A stretch of 64,000 nucleotides of DNA, from assembly GCF_900143285.1 (NCBI RefSeq), contig NZ_FRDN01000017.1, positions 1 through 64,000 of the forward strand. The letters are read 5' to 3'. The translations under genes were made by a program, and so were the position numbers. Positions 16,503 to 24,690 of the stretch are shown here, piece after piece. The notes below the pieces were generated by a model. It ran no database searches. It was not told the origin of the DNA and saw only the letters and a list, made by a program, of their open reading frames with translations. The stretch comes from Desulfitobacterium chlororespirans DSM 11544. Lineage in GTDB: Bacteria > Bacillota > Desulfitobacteriia > Desulfitobacteriales > Desulfitobacteriaceae. Numbering within the stretch: the first letter of the stretch is position 1; each line of letters opens with the position of its first letter.

Positions 16503-16949
16503 ATGGGCATGAATAGAATTAATTTAGTGGGACGTTTAACAAAGGATTCAGAACTTAAGTATACTCCAAACGGAGTGGCTGTTTGCTCATTCACTTTAGC
16601 TGTAGATCGCAATTTTAAAAACGCTCAAGGTGAACGAGAGGCGGATTTCATTCCTGTTGTAGTGTATCGGCAGCTCGCAGAATTATGCGCCGAGTACCTT
16701 TCTAAAGGAAAACTCGCTGGCATTGATGGCCGGTTGCAGGTTCGCACTTATGATGCTCAAGACGGTCAACGTCGTTGGGTATATGAAGTCGTAGCCGATA
16801 ATGTCCAGTTCCTTAGCCCTAAAGACAAGGACAGTACCCATAATGACAATAGCAGAACATATGGCTCAGCAGCTAACAAAGCTTCTTCGCCTTCTTCAGA
16901 TCATTTTCTTGGGTATGAAGTTTCTTTGGATGACGATATCCCGTTTTGA
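16503..16949 (+). CDS. ssb: Single-stranded DNA-binding protein
   Basis: 148 aa from ATG 16503, 7 nt after [26 protein letters not shown] and the OB-fold run to about residue 110, then a Ser/Asn-rich linker and the acidic tip DDDIPF, which recruits partner proteins in bacterial SSBs. It coats single-stranded DNA during element replication or annealing. Its length is close to typical SSB. A CAAACGAGCGAAC-like site lies 10 nt after the stop. Confidence 0.93.
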   Translation: MGMNRINLVGRLTKDSELKYTPNGVAVCSFTLAVDRNFKNAQGEREADFIPVVVYRQLAELCAEYLSKGKLAGIDGRLQVRTYDAQDGQRRWVYEVVADNVQFLSPKDKDSTHNDNSRTYGSAANKASSPSSDHFLGYEVSLDDDIPF

Positions 16950-17004
16950 GTGTCCTGGTAAACGAGCGAACTCTAAGTCGCGCTCTCTAACAGGTGAAAG
17001 TCAT

Positions 17005-17050
17005 AAGGGAGGTGTAGCCCCGGTGCTTAATGTGCCGGGGCGTTCACATG
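17005..17050 (+). promoter_or_regulatory. Ribosome site joined to its start codon across a hairpin
   Basis: AAGGGAGG (17005-17012) is 35 nt from ATG 17048, but GCCCCGG (17017-17023) and CCGGGGC (17035-17041) form a perfect stem. Folding it leaves 4 nt before and 6 nt after, an effective spacing of ~10 nt. An ATG inside the loop (17030) is also in frame. Confidence 0.55.
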
Positions 17051-17479
17051 GGTAATTGGCTCCCGAAGGTCGGTAACAATATTGCTGACTATGGCGGATT
17101 TTATATCAATATTTTTGAAGGCATAGCAGCTGAAGATTACGGAGAAATGGATATAGTCATTGATGTCCTAAAAGAAACGGTCGTTGAATCAATGATCGAT
17201 CTTTTTCCCTGCTTCAGCCTGACTAAAAAATGGGAACATGACGGTGTAGTAATCCTTGAGAATAATCTGGCACAGGTTGTAATTGGGGAGAACCAAAACT
17301 CAATGGCCGTTTATGTTATAGTTCCTGAGTCAGAGCGATTTCTGTATTCTGGACTGGGTAAAAAACAATTGAGCAGATATCTTGCAGGCTTGCAAAGTAT
17401 TCTGCTCAAACATTATCCAGACCAAGTACATGTACGCACTGGTCCTTGGACAAGAGGTGTATTGCGTGTAGCCATGTAA
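17048..17479 (+). CDS. Small soluble protein, unknown function
   Basis: 143 aa from ATG 17048 (an in-frame ATG at 17030 would add six residues). Mixed alpha/beta composition, with strands such as DGVVILENNLAQVVIG. No motif is recognised. It belongs to the recT/ssb operon, and its start is set by an unusual hairpin-spaced ribosome site. Confidence 0.6.
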   Translation: MGNWLPKVGNNIADYGGFYINIFEGIAAEDYGEMDIVIDVLKETVVESMIDLFPCFSLTKKWEHDGVVILENNLAQVVIGENQNSMAVYVIVPESERFLYSGLGKKQLSRYLAGLQSILLKHYPDQVHVRTGPWTRGVLRVAM

Positions 17480-17495
17480 AAAAGGAGGTTTGATC

Positions 17496-17813
17496 ATGGA
17501 AAAAACAATAAAAGTGGTCATGGTAGAGCCATTAAAGAGACCATACGTAGCAGAAATTGAGAATAGTCTGGCTGGAATGCAATTGGTGGTCAACGGGTAT
17601 ATCGAAGTCATCACCCTGGAAGAAAACGTTATTCTTGTTTGTAACGAAGAAGGTAAATTGCTGGATCTGCCATATAATCGTTCTCTTGGAAATGACATTC
17701 TTGTTGGCACATTCTTTGTAGCCGGGAGCAATGATGCCGGAGACTTCTCATCGTTGGCGGAAGATAAGCTCAGGCAATACAGAGAAAGATTTTATTTTGG
17801 TAAGAGAGATTGA
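17496..17813 (+). CDS. DUF3846-like protein
   Basis: 105 aa from ATG 17496 behind AAAGGAGG. The pattern IENSLAGMQLVVNGYIEVI, then LVCNEEGKLLDLPYNRSL, then DILVGTFFVAG and GDFSSL, matches my memory of the DUF3846 family common on phages and conjugative elements. The function is unknown. Confidence 0.65.
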   Translation: MEKTIKVVMVEPLKRPYVAEIENSLAGMQLVVNGYIEVITLEENVILVCNEEGKLLDLPYNRSLGNDILVGTFFVAGSNDAGDFSSLAEDKLRQYRERFYFGKRD

Positions 17814-17832
17814 GTAAAGAAAGGTGAAAGCG

Positions 17833-18126
17833 ATGAGTGAGAAGATATTTGGAACTGAGGAATGGGCCAAGGAGCTTATCGAAAGCCTTGGAGAAATGCA
17901 GCATAATGGTATCGGCGATGGATTCCCGTGCCCCCGTTGTGGTCACTATCGCATGGATAATGTCTTGGTCCGCAACGCCCTGAGTCGCTATGCAAGCGTT
18001 TATATTTGCTCTCCATGCGGCATGGATGAAGCATTAAGGGATATGGCTGGCAGAGAGCCGCTGCCGTTCCTGGAATGGGGTATGCCCCTTGGATTTCTTG
18101 AAGAAGAAGACGAAGATGTGGAATAG
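17833..18126 (+). CDS. Small zinc-ribbon protein
   Basis: 97 aa from ATG 17833. CPRCGHYRMD and YICSPCGMDEAL form a four-Cys zinc ribbon in the middle, and the tail is acidic (EEEDEDVE). Proteins of this type are frequent in Firmicute element operons. No precise role is known. Confidence 0.6.
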   Translation: MSEKIFGTEEWAKELIESLGEMQHNGIGDGFPCPRCGHYRMDNVLVRNALSRYASVYICSPCGMDEALRDMAGREPLPFLEWGMPLGFLEEEDEDVE

Positions 18127-18159
18127 AGGGAGGAAGCGTGGGAGAGTTAGATTGATGTG

Positions 18160-18867
18160 ATGGATCTCTTTTCTTTTTCACGCTTAACCCTCTTCGATAC
18201 CTGTAAACGTCGCTTTGCTTACAAGTATGTGGAGAAGTTCCCTGATCCGCCCGGTTCACCAGCAGTTCTTGGTAAGACTGTCCATAGAGCGTATGACTTG
18301 TATTCAAACGGTTATTTATTCGAGGATGCGATTGTCACCGCATACTTAGAAGAAGGGGACTCGACAGTTGAGCGATCAATCGTCGAGTCCATGCTCACAA
18401 CCGCCATAGGTTACAAATACACCGGTACTGTGGAGCATCACTTTATTATGCAGCTTACAGATAAGATCAAGATACAGGGCTATATTGACCTTCAGCCGGA
18501 CAACACTTCCATACCAATGATCGTTGATTGGAAAACGGGATTTAAAACGTATGGGATCTTCGATTCATGGCAGCTCCCGTTATATGCGGCAGCCGTCATG
18601 GAAAAGACCGGGGATAAGGTTATCAAAGGAGTGTATGCATTTCTTCGATTCAAACGAATCGAAAGTGGGATCATTACACAAAATGAGGCTTTCCAAGCGA
18701 TACAATGGGCTATCAGAACAGCGGAAGAAGTCCAATCACGATTGGAGCTGTTAACTGTACTGAAGATCCCTGAAGCGTTTCCTGCAAGGCCGTCACCGGC
18801 CTGTGGAAACTGCCCGTGGAGCCTTTTATGTTTAAGAGAAAGTAAAGGGGGACTCGATTGTGGCTAG
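18160..18867 (+). CDS. Cas4/RecB-like PD-(D/E)XK exonuclease with iron-sulfur cysteines
   Basis: 235 aa from ATG 18160. Nuclease residues are His42 (LGKTVHRAY), Asp110 (QGYIDLQ) and Asp123-x-Lys125 (VDWKTG), followed by a QLPLYAAAV helix typical of RecB nucleases. Cys15 (FDTCKRR) plus three C-terminal cysteines (CGNCPWSLLC) are placed as in Cas4/AddB 4Fe-4S nucleases. It probably resects DNA ends for the RecT-like annealing protein. No cas1/cas2 or CRISPR array is nearby, so a CRISPR role is unlikely. Confidence 0.75.
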   Translation: MDLFSFSRLTLFDTCKRRFAYKYVEKFPDPPGSPAVLGKTVHRAYDLYSNGYLFEDAIVTAYLEEGDSTVERSIVESMLTTAIGYKYTGTVEHHFIMQLTDKIKIQGYIDLQPDNTSIPMIVDWKTGFKTYGIFDSWQLPLYAAAVMEKTGDKVIKGVYAFLRFKRIESGIITQNEAFQAIQWAIRTAEEVQSRLELLTVLKIPEAFPARPSPACGNCPWSLLCLRESKGGLDCG

Positions 18868-19243
18868 GCTTCTTTGCAGGCTTAAAGAAAAGCTCGGAAC
18901 GTTTATTAACGTAACCACGAATAAGGGAAATGAAGAATTAATGGCTTTCGAAGAATCCATTACAAGCCCTGAAATTGAGAGAATGAAAAACCTTGAATTT
19001 ATGTTTTTTATAACTACCGTTGATTTAAACCTAAAGGATGGATCTTATATAAAAAAAGGTACTGAATTTCTGGTTGAGAAAGTGCTTCAGAATGGATTGC
19101 TTGAACTTCATTTTTCTATGAATGAAGAAAACTATTATAAGCATGAATGTGGGGATGGCTATCTTTGTACATTTCAACAACTCCAAAGTTTTATAGAACC
19201 AGATCAATATAAAATTCAAAGGCTGGCCTTGTACTTAAATTAG
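18860..19243 (+). CDS. Protein of unknown function
   Basis: 127 aa from GTG 18860, overlapping the nuclease gene by 8 nt. The first ~25 residues are basic and the remainder is strand-rich (FMFFITTVDLNLKDGSYIKKG). No family is recognised. Overlap suggests co-translation with the nuclease. Confidence 0.45.
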   Translation: MARLLCRLKEKLGTFINVTTNKGNEELMAFEESITSPEIERMKNLEFMFFITTVDLNLKDGSYIKKGTEFLVEKVLQNGLLELHFSMNEENYYKHECGDGYLCTFQQLQSFIEPDQYKIQRLALYLN

Positions 19244-19308
19244 AATTAAGTTGGTCAGCATCAATGAGCTAGCCCGTCGTTTTAAGAAGAAAGTGTAAGG
19301 TGAGAAAA

Positions 19309-19755
19309 GTGAGAGAAGAAATATTTACAATTACTCCCTTTGCCCCGGAGGAAAGCGTCCTTTTCTATTCCGACCCAGAAAAAGATCGGGAGCGTGGTTG
19401 TATAGGCCATTTGCGTGGCGATTTTGGTAGCGGTGGCAAGGAGTTTTGGAGTACGTGGTGGGAGCATCAATGCGAATTGATAACACAGGAATTCAAGGAC
19501 GAATTTGATGTTTTCATCAATTACCTGCGCAAGCAAGGCTTATTGAAAGACCGCCTTAGTATGGCGGATTACTGCTATCGGCGCCCGGAAGCTAAGATAC
19601 CGGGCATGCGGCACTCCGATGATTACGGATTCTGCGTGAATACAGATCGATATCAATTCTTCGTACGCTGCTTCCCTCATTCAGGAGATTACAACTTTTA
19701 TGTATATTGCTATCAAAGGCAGCCGAAAAAGCAGGAGGTGAAACAGGCCCCCTAA
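19309..19755 (+). CDS. Protein of unknown function, mobile-element type
   Basis: 148 aa, best start GTG 19309 behind AAGGTGAG (GTG 19300 also in frame). GHLRGDFGSGGKEFWSTWWEH and a Tyr/Cys-rich C-terminal half stand out; similar GDFG-x-FWxTW segments occur in proteins of clostridial conjugative elements as far as I recall. No catalytic motif is visible. It is the last gene of the first leader-controlled operon. Confidence 0.5.
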   Translation: MREEIFTITPFAPEESVLFYSDPEKDRERGCIGHLRGDFGSGGKEFWSTWWEHQCELITQEFKDEFDVFINYLRKQGLLKDRLSMADYCYRRPEAKIPGMRHSDDYGFCVNTDRYQFFVRCFPHSGDYNFYVYCYQRQPKKQEVKQAP

Positions 19756-19784
19756 TCTGTAAGAGAAAAATCGTGAACCGGGTA

Positions 19785-19826
19785 TGAGTCAACATCCCCA
19801 TGGCTAAAGCCGGGGGCTTGCTTTGG
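19785..19826 (+). repeat. Second solo left end of an IscB/IsrB-type element (short)
   Basis: AGTCAACATCCCC, then stem CCATGGC/GCCGGGG-type hairpin with loop TAAA, then GGGGCTTGCTTTGG. It matches the 9979 and 38528 copies up to the CTGG position and then stops. TCAA precedes the hairpin in all three copies. Confidence 0.5.
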
Positions 19827-19831
19827 AATGT

Positions 19832-19866
19832 TAAAGCTGAGCAGATTATTTGCTCAGCCTTTTTTG
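19832..19866 (+). terminator. Terminator of the recT operon
   Basis: AAAGCTGAGCA/TGCTCAGCCTTT, then T5. Near copy of the 14274 terminator, including flanking bases. Confidence 0.8.
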
Positions 19867-19918
19867 TTTTTAAGGGCTGCTTCTTCCCAAAGTTGAGAGG
19901 TGATGCTATAATGAAGAT

Positions 19919-20171
19919 AATTATAGTATTTCATCGCTTGAACCACCCTGCATAAGCATTGTGGAGGAAGCGTCTTAAAAGGAGAGGTAAACTTACTGAC
20001 CTCTCTCAGAATCCTTGAACCACCTTGATCTGCTACTGCAAATAAAATGTAATCGCTGTGGAAGAAGGGACACCGATAAGAGATATTCCAATATCTAATG
20101 GAATATCATAAAAGAGAATATTCAAAGGGACACGTATTGCCAAAAACGAAATGGTATGCGTGTCCCTTTTT
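19919..20171 (+). ncRNA. Repeated structured leader RNA, copy 2
   Basis: Extended -10 TGCTATAAT at 19904-19912. It has the CTATAAT/ATTATAG repeat, hairpin I (GAACCACCCTG and GTGGAGGAAG), hairpin II (GAACCACCTTG and GTGGAAGAAGG, inner stem GAT/ATC instead of GACC/GGTC) and terminator GGGACACGTAT/ATGCGTGTCCC with T6 (20127-20171). A second hairpin, CTCTGC/GCAGAG with ATTTTT, lies at 20202-20230, directly before the ribosome site of the next gene. Confidence 0.75.
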
Positions 20172-20255
20172 GTATATAAAACTAAAAAAGAAATGCATTG
20201 ATCTCTGCTGACTTATGGCAGAGAATTTTTGCGTCAAAAAAGGGAGGAATTTACA

Positions 20256-20435
20256 ATGAAAAAAGGAACGGAGATTCAATGCTCCTGCTGTGGTGAAACA
20301 TTCACAGCGAGTAAGTTATTCTTTGATAACCATGGTAATCTTATTGTTCGGAAGCCTGTCTGCCCTAATTGCTCAATGTCGTCAATATTCAATCGAGGCT
20401 TTGGGGTGATAAGGCCGACCAGGGTAGTAGCTTAG
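20256..20435 (+). CDS. Small zinc-ribbon protein, first gene of the second leader operon
   Basis: 59 aa from ATG 20256 behind AAAGGGAGGA. Two CxxC pairs (CSCCGE and CPNCSM) give a zinc ribbon. It could be a small regulator; no family is recognised. Confidence 0.6.
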   Translation: MKKGTEIQCSCCGETFTASKLFFDNHGNLIVRKPVCPNCSMSSIFNRGFGVIRPTRVVA

Positions 20436-20488
20436 ATTGTCATATATTCCAGCTATACTAAACGTTTGGTTATGAGAGGAGAATTAAA

Positions 20489-20989
20489 ATGAAAGAAACA
20501 GGTATTATCAGAAGAATTGATGATCTTGGCAGGGTTGTTATTCCAAAGGAAATTAGAAGGAGCTTACGCATCAAAGAGGGAGATCCTTTAGAGATTTTTA
20601 TTCATGATGGGGGAGTATTGTTTAAGAGATACTCATCTATCGCTGCCTTGGATGATTTTGCGAAAGAATATGCAGATTCTCTGTATAAAACCACTGGGAA
20701 TATTGTTTGTATCGCTGACAAAGATGTGATCATCGCTGTCTCAGGTGCTTCTAAAAAGGAATACCTAAATAAACCTCTTTGGGGAGGCATCGAAGAAGCA
20801 GTTTTAGGGTGCAAGCCTGTTAAAACAAGCAATGAAGTAATCGTGCCTATTATTGTAGACGATTATTGTATAGGTTGTGTGGGAGCCGTTATTCTTATGG
20901 CCAAAGATCCTAATATAAAGATGGGGGATATGGAACTTAAGTTGGCAGAAACAGCGGCTAATTTTTTAGCAAAACAGCTTAAGGCTTAA
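20489..20989 (+). CDS. AbrB/SpoVT-family transcription regulator
   Basis: 166 aa. The N-terminal swapped-hairpin AbrB domain is clear (GIIRRIDDLGRVVIPKEIRR, then LRIKEGDPLEIFI). Residues ~55-165 look like the GAF-type C-terminal domain of SpoVT (IVPIIVDDYCIGCVGAVIL). Host SpoVT acts in sporulation; an element copy may tune element genes or host development. Its length fits SpoVT rather than the shorter AbrB. Confidence 0.82.
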   Translation: MKETGIIRRIDDLGRVVIPKEIRRSLRIKEGDPLEIFIHDGGVLFKRYSSIAALDDFAKEYADSLYKTTGNIVCIADKDVIIAVSGASKKEYLNKPLWGGIEEAVLGCKPVKTSNEVIVPIIVDDYCIGCVGAVILMAKDPNIKMGDMELKLAETAANFLAKQLKA

Positions 20990-21017
20990 GAAACAGCAAA
21001 AAAAGGGAGGACTTGCT

Positions 21018-21428
21018 ATGTCAAACCAAGCAAACCAAACGATCGTTCAATCTATTAAAAATATCCAGGCGGCAATAATAATTGCCAATGAGATTGAGCG
21101 CTACGAAAGTGCATTAAAGACGATGAAAGATCTACTTAAAGAGTTTGTTGAGAAAACCGGTCTACCGGTGGATACAGGCGAAAAAGTATGGGATTTTTCT
21201 GTAAGCACATCATGGGATTTCACTGGAGATAAGCTTAAAGACCTCTCAGCCGAAATCCTAATGATGGGGTATAACCCGTGGGAATACCTTAAGCTTGGTA
21301 GTAAGGAAATCGAAAAGTTGAACCTATCAGAAGCTATTCTCAAGAAGTATGGGGCGTCAAAGACGTCAAAACGCTTCACAAGCAAAAAGTCCGGTTCAGG
21401 CTCTGTAAAGATCAAGAAAACAGCTTAA
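21018..21428 (+). CDS. Small helical protein with a basic tail, unknown
   Basis: 136 aa from ATG 21018 behind AAAGGGAGGA. Helical N-terminal half, WDFSVSTSWDFTGDKLKDL in the middle, Ser/Lys-rich basic tail. Possibly nucleic-acid binding; no family is recognised. Confidence 0.55.
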   Translation: MSNQANQTIVQSIKNIQAAIIIANEIERYESALKTMKDLLKEFVEKTGLPVDTGEKVWDFSVSTSWDFTGDKLKDLSAEILMMGYNPWEYLKLGSKEIEKLNLSEAILKKYGASKTSKRFTSKKSGSGSVKIKKTA

Positions 21429-21443
21429 GGCGGGTGAAAAAAT

Positions 21444-21770
21444 ATGAAAAAAGATGGTCTTAGGCAAACTTACTACGCAATATGGAATGGCCAGTATAGG
21501 AAAGCGCACTATTTGTATTTGAGTTATCCTTACATGTGCTGTGTGTTCGGGTTCGATCCTGACTCTAGCATGGGAAAAGAAGCCTATCTGTGGCCAGCAA
21601 TACACCCTAATTTGGACGAAGTGGCCGCTGAAGACAGAGAATTAGTTGTAAAAAAGGGATTCGAAAAACAGGGGATGATAGAACAGGTGGATTTTAAGTT
21701 CATTTCCCTTGAAGAGTTAGAAGATATGGTTACTGAGCATAATAAAGAATTAAATAAAGCGGCTATATAA
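21444..21770 (+). CDS. Protein of unknown function
   Basis: 108 aa from ATG 21444, 15 nt after the previous gene. Tyr-rich N-terminal half (YYAIWNGQYRKAHYLYLSYPY) and acidic C-terminal helix. Not recognised. A terminator-like hairpin follows. Confidence 0.5.
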   Translation: MKKDGLRQTYYAIWNGQYRKAHYLYLSYPYMCCVFGFDPDSSMGKEAYLWPAIHPNLDEVAAEDRELVVKKGFEKQGMIEQVDFKFISLEELEDMVTEHNKELNKAAI

Positions 21771-21783
21771 GCTTAAAGATGGT

Positions 21784-21820
21784 GTGGCTTACTCGAATTG
21801 TTGCGGGTAAGCCACGCTTG
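21784..21820 (+). terminator. Terminator-like hairpin inside the second leader operon
   Basis: GTGGCTTAC/GTAAGCCAC with a ~14-nt loop and a T-rich tail (GCTTGGTTTTATT). More genes of the same strand follow without an obvious promoter. Confidence 0.6.
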
Positions 21821-21859
21821 GTTTTATTGCATGTTTAAGAAACGGAAGGGGAAATCAAA

Positions 21860-22408
21860 ATGTCAAGATACTTTAAAATAATGAAGGCAGATGATCAATC
21901 TATTGGAAGCTTAGAAGCATATATAAAAGTACCCTATTACGACGAACATTCTCATTTAGGATGTTACAATAAAAGGCACTGGAAATATCCAGGGCATGGC
22001 GATTACCTACAAGCTTATTACAGGTACGATGAGGTTTATGAAGATGAGTATTTGACCATCCAACTCATCAGTAGATGGCGTGACAAAGAAGAACCGATCT
22101 ACATATCTGGGAGACCTGGTTTTGAAGATTTATTGAGAAAGGGCATCGTGGTAGAAGTCCAAGATATTGATGTAATTAAAAGAGATATAGTTCTACTTGA
22201 GTGGATAGCTTATCTGAGTGAGGAGCTTGCCAGGCTGGAGTATGAACTGAGCGATATAGTCTATCAAATATACCATACATCTAACCCAGAAGAATTTACA
22301 GAAGAAATGATAGAAGAATGGGAGAAAAGAGTGAGTGGAACAAGAAATGAGTTAATGGACGCAGAGAGAAAAGAGCATGAGATAGCATTAAGCATTATTC
22401 TCTCTTAA
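21860..22408 (+). CDS. Protein of unknown function
   Basis: 182 aa from ATG 21860 behind GGAAGGGG. The N-terminal half is Tyr/His-rich (YYDEHSHLGCYNKRHWKYPG) and the C-terminal ~80 residues are an acidic helix, probably coiled coil. Not recognised. Confidence 0.55.
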   Translation: MSRYFKIMKADDQSIGSLEAYIKVPYYDEHSHLGCYNKRHWKYPGHGDYLQAYYRYDEVYEDEYLTIQLISRWRDKEEPIYISGRPGFEDLLRKGIVVEVQDIDVIKRDIVLLEWIAYLSEELARLEYELSDIVYQIYHTSNPEEFTEEMIEEWEKRVSGTRNELMDAERKEHEIALSIILS

Positions 22409-22496
22409 CCTCAAAGGATGACCTATCGCAATGGTTTTGGAGGAAATAATCAAGAACAGGGAAAGAAAAACAGCTGAAATAAACGGTCGTTATGAA

Positions 22497-22547
22497 AAAA
22501 GTGAGAGTGGCTTATTTGCGTTGCTGCAGGTAGGCCACTCTCACTTT
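22497..22547 (+). terminator. Long hairpin upstream of the methylase-like gene
   Basis: AAAGTGAGAGTGGC pairs with GCCACTCTCACTTT across a ~22-nt loop. It ends in TTTG and sits 26 nt before the methylase-like start, so it may attenuate or terminate. The short frame 22431-22640 runs through it and is probably not a real gene. Confidence 0.55.
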
Positions 22548-22572
22548 GAAAAACATGGGAGGTGTATGAAAA

Positions 22573-23379
22573 TTGATGAATTCAACTCAGAATTCAAAAG
22601 AGATAATACGCTTAATTCGATTGCTCGGACAAAAACATAATTCGTGGCAAATCTTTGAGGACTTTCTTGCCATGTCCGCTATATCGATCAGTAACGCCAT
22701 TGATTGGACGCACAGGGAAGAACGCGAGGCTCAGTACATGGAGATTGTCGGCCGGTACGAGAAAAATGAACCTGACCTTTTTTCCAAAATGCTCTATCAC
22801 CTTGTGGAGGAGCTGGAGCGGCATGCTGAGGTCCCGAGGGATGTTCTTGGTCCCGTATTCCACGAGTTGGAGCTGCACAACAAGTATAGAGGCCAGTTTT
22901 TCACGCCGCAAGAAATTTGCAACATGATGGGCCGGATTACTTTGGGAGAAAAGGATCTCAATATTACGGAACGCGGCTATATTACTGTTGCGGAACCCTG
23001 CGCAGGTAGCGGTGCCATGATCCTTGGTTTTGCCAAGGCCATGACAGAGAATCAATACAATATCCATAAGCAAATGGTTGTTACGGCAACGGACGTTGAC
23101 CTCAAATGTGTGTTCATGACGTATCTACAGCTTTCCCTCTATGGGATACCTGCGGTTGTGATTCACGGAGATACTATACAAATGAAGGAATGGTCCCGTT
23201 GGTACACCCCGGTATATCTGCTCGACGGCTGGATGTGGAGACAGGAATGTGGAAATAGCGAACAATTCTCTAAAAGTGGGACTGAGGTTATTAAGCGTAT
23301 ATCCGAACCGCTTTACGGAGCTTTAAAAGATCTTGATAACCTGATTATCTCAAAGAATGAAAACCGGGAAACCGCTTAA
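22573..23379 (+). CDS. N6-adenine methyltransferase-like protein lacking the NPPY motif
   Basis: 268 aa from TTG 22573 (or ATG 22576) after GGGAGG. GQFFTPQEICNMMGRI and the SAM-binding motif AEPCAGSGAMILGFAKA place it in the HsdM-like N6-methylase fold, and ATDVDLKCVFMTYLQ is the acidic second motif. Where NPPY/F is expected the sequence reads GDTIQMKEWSRWYTPVYLL, so the catalytic Asn-Pro-Pro is missing. It may have lost methylation activity or use a diverged site. Similar NPPY-less proteins occur, to my recollection, on clostridial elements. No nuclease partner is adjacent. Confidence 0.7.
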   Translation: MMNSTQNSKEIIRLIRLLGQKHNSWQIFEDFLAMSAISISNAIDWTHREEREAQYMEIVGRYEKNEPDLFSKMLYHLVEELERHAEVPRDVLGPVFHELELHNKYRGQFFTPQEICNMMGRITLGEKDLNITERGYITVAEPCAGSGAMILGFAKAMTENQYNIHKQMVVTATDVDLKCVFMTYLQLSLYGIPAVVIHGDTIQMKEWSRWYTPVYLLDGWMWRQECGNSEQFSKSGTEVIKRISEPLYGALKDLDNLIISKNENRETA

Positions 23380-23406
23380 ATCCATAAAAATCGGGGAGGC
23401 AAATAG

Positions 23407-23613
23407 ATGGAAAGATGCTGCCAAAATTGTTACTGGTACAGGGAAAGACCAGAGCAGATACATTGCCTGAATGTTGACCGTAAGGACTGGAAACCAACGG
23501 AAACGTCAAATATTTGCGGTGATTTTGTAACACCAGAAGATTTTGTGCCTGACCTTGTGTGGAGCAACGTTGTTTCATTGATAGATGCAAAAATAAAAAG
23601 AACAAGAAAATGA
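23407..23613 (+). CDS. Small Cys-rich protein
   Basis: 68 aa; CCQNCYW, then HCLNV and NICGDF give a possible metal site. Follows the methylase-like gene at 27 nt behind GGGGAGG. Function unknown. Confidence 0.5.
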   Translation: MERCCQNCYWYRERPEQIHCLNVDRKDWKPTETSNICGDFVTPEDFVPDLVWSNVVSLIDAKIKRTRK

Positions 23614-23630
23614 TGAGAAGAGGTGCGCTA

Positions 23631-23930
23631 TTGTTTAAATTGCTTTCGTTAGATGAACGCAAGCTTAAAGGAGTTAAAGAGGTCCTGGACTGGGTTCAGA
23701 GCTTGGACCACGCACAACAGGAAGAGATATGTAATAACATCATGTACCAGTTTTTTTATGATATGCAGTTGTTGCAAGAAGGCTATACCAAGGTATTTGA
23801 TGTCTACCATCATCCCAAGAATGGCTACCTTCTACAGTATCGACAAGATAAGCTCACTGAATCAGAAGCTCATCATCATGCTGTAGAATCTAGCCGAAGG
23901 ATTATCAACAAGGCTTTGAAAGCTATTTGA
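23631..23930 (+). CDS. Small helical protein, unknown
   Basis: 99 aa from TTG 23631, 8 nt after AGAGG; the frame is open further upstream but overlaps the previous gene. Helical, with the segment VYHHPKNGYLLQYRQDKL. Not recognised. Confidence 0.5.
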   Translation: MFKLLSLDERKLKGVKEVLDWVQSLDHAQQEEICNNIMYQFFYDMQLLQEGYTKVFDVYHHPKNGYLLQYRQDKLTESEAHHHAVESSRRIINKALKAI

Positions 23931-23949
23931 TAAAGATGGAGGAGTATTT

Positions 23950-24690
23950 ATGGGACAGAAAAGTTTGATTTTAGATAAGAGTGGTATAAGCGCAAATGAA
24001 AGACCGATACTTTTCAGCACGCCAATGGTGCGGGCCATTCTTGAAGGTCGCAAGGGCATGACCCGTCGAGTCATGCGGGAGCAGCCAATTGAAGACGAGA
24101 ATGGATACTGGCACTTACTGAAAAATGGACATCGGTTCAATTTGGGAGGGCATGTCGGAAAGCAGCGCGATGGAACTTCCATCCACCCGTACGGCATAGA
24201 AGATCTCGTGGCGAAACATGCCCCTTACAAACCAGGAGACCTCCTGTGGGTGCGCGAAACGTGGCGGCAGCAGCCACACGAGTACGATGCAATCACGGGA
24301 GAATACTCCGATTTTGAGTGCCAGTATAAGGCGGATTATACCGTGGAAGAAAACGCTTGCTACGGAAGATGCGGTGGATTGGCACCATGGAAATGGCGAC
24401 CGTCAATTTTTATGCCTCGTGAGGCGGCGCGACTGTTCTTACGTGTGATTGGTGTTCGGGTGGAACGACTCCAGACGATCACAGAGGAGGAGGCGCAAAA
24501 CGAAGGGGTGAGTGACCCGTACGAATACCAACCTCCGGAATATTACGAACAACCGCACATAAGGGGTATGGAATACCACAGATCCGCCTTCGCTGGCCTG
24601 TGGGACAGCCTTAACGTCAAGCGTGGTTTTCGCTGGGAAACAAATCCATGGGTTTGGGTGTATGAGTTAGAGAAGGAGGCACAAAAATGA
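23950..24690 (+). CDS. ASCH-like phage protein
   Basis: 246 aa from ATG 23950. RPILFSTPMVRAILEGRKGMTRRVM, the later KPGDLLWVRETWR and the C-terminal LWDSLN are the recurrent segments of a phage protein group with an ASCH/PUA-like fold, thought to bind RNA or modified bases. The exact role is unknown. It overlaps the next gene by 4 nt. Confidence 0.6.
   Translation: MGQKSLILDKSGISANERPILFSTPMVRAILEGRKGMTRRVMREQPIEDENGYWHLLKNGHRFNLGGHVGKQRDGTSIHPYGIEDLVAKHAPYKPGDLLWVRETWRQQPHEYDAITGEYSDFECQYKADYTVEENACYGRCGGLAPWKWRPSIFMPREAARLFLRVIGVRVERLQTITEEEAQNEGVSDPYEYQPPEYYEQPHIRGMEYHRSAFAGLWDSLNVKRGFRWETNPWVWVYELEKEAQK

Noticed and set aside
18160-18867. Cas4-like nuclease as part of a CRISPR system
   Set aside because: No cas1, cas2 or repeat array in the window; the neighbours are RecT and SSB.
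22431-22640. 69-residue frame before the methylase-like gene
   Set aside because: It runs through a long hairpin and overlaps the methylase start; its end is out of frame with a better-supported gene.
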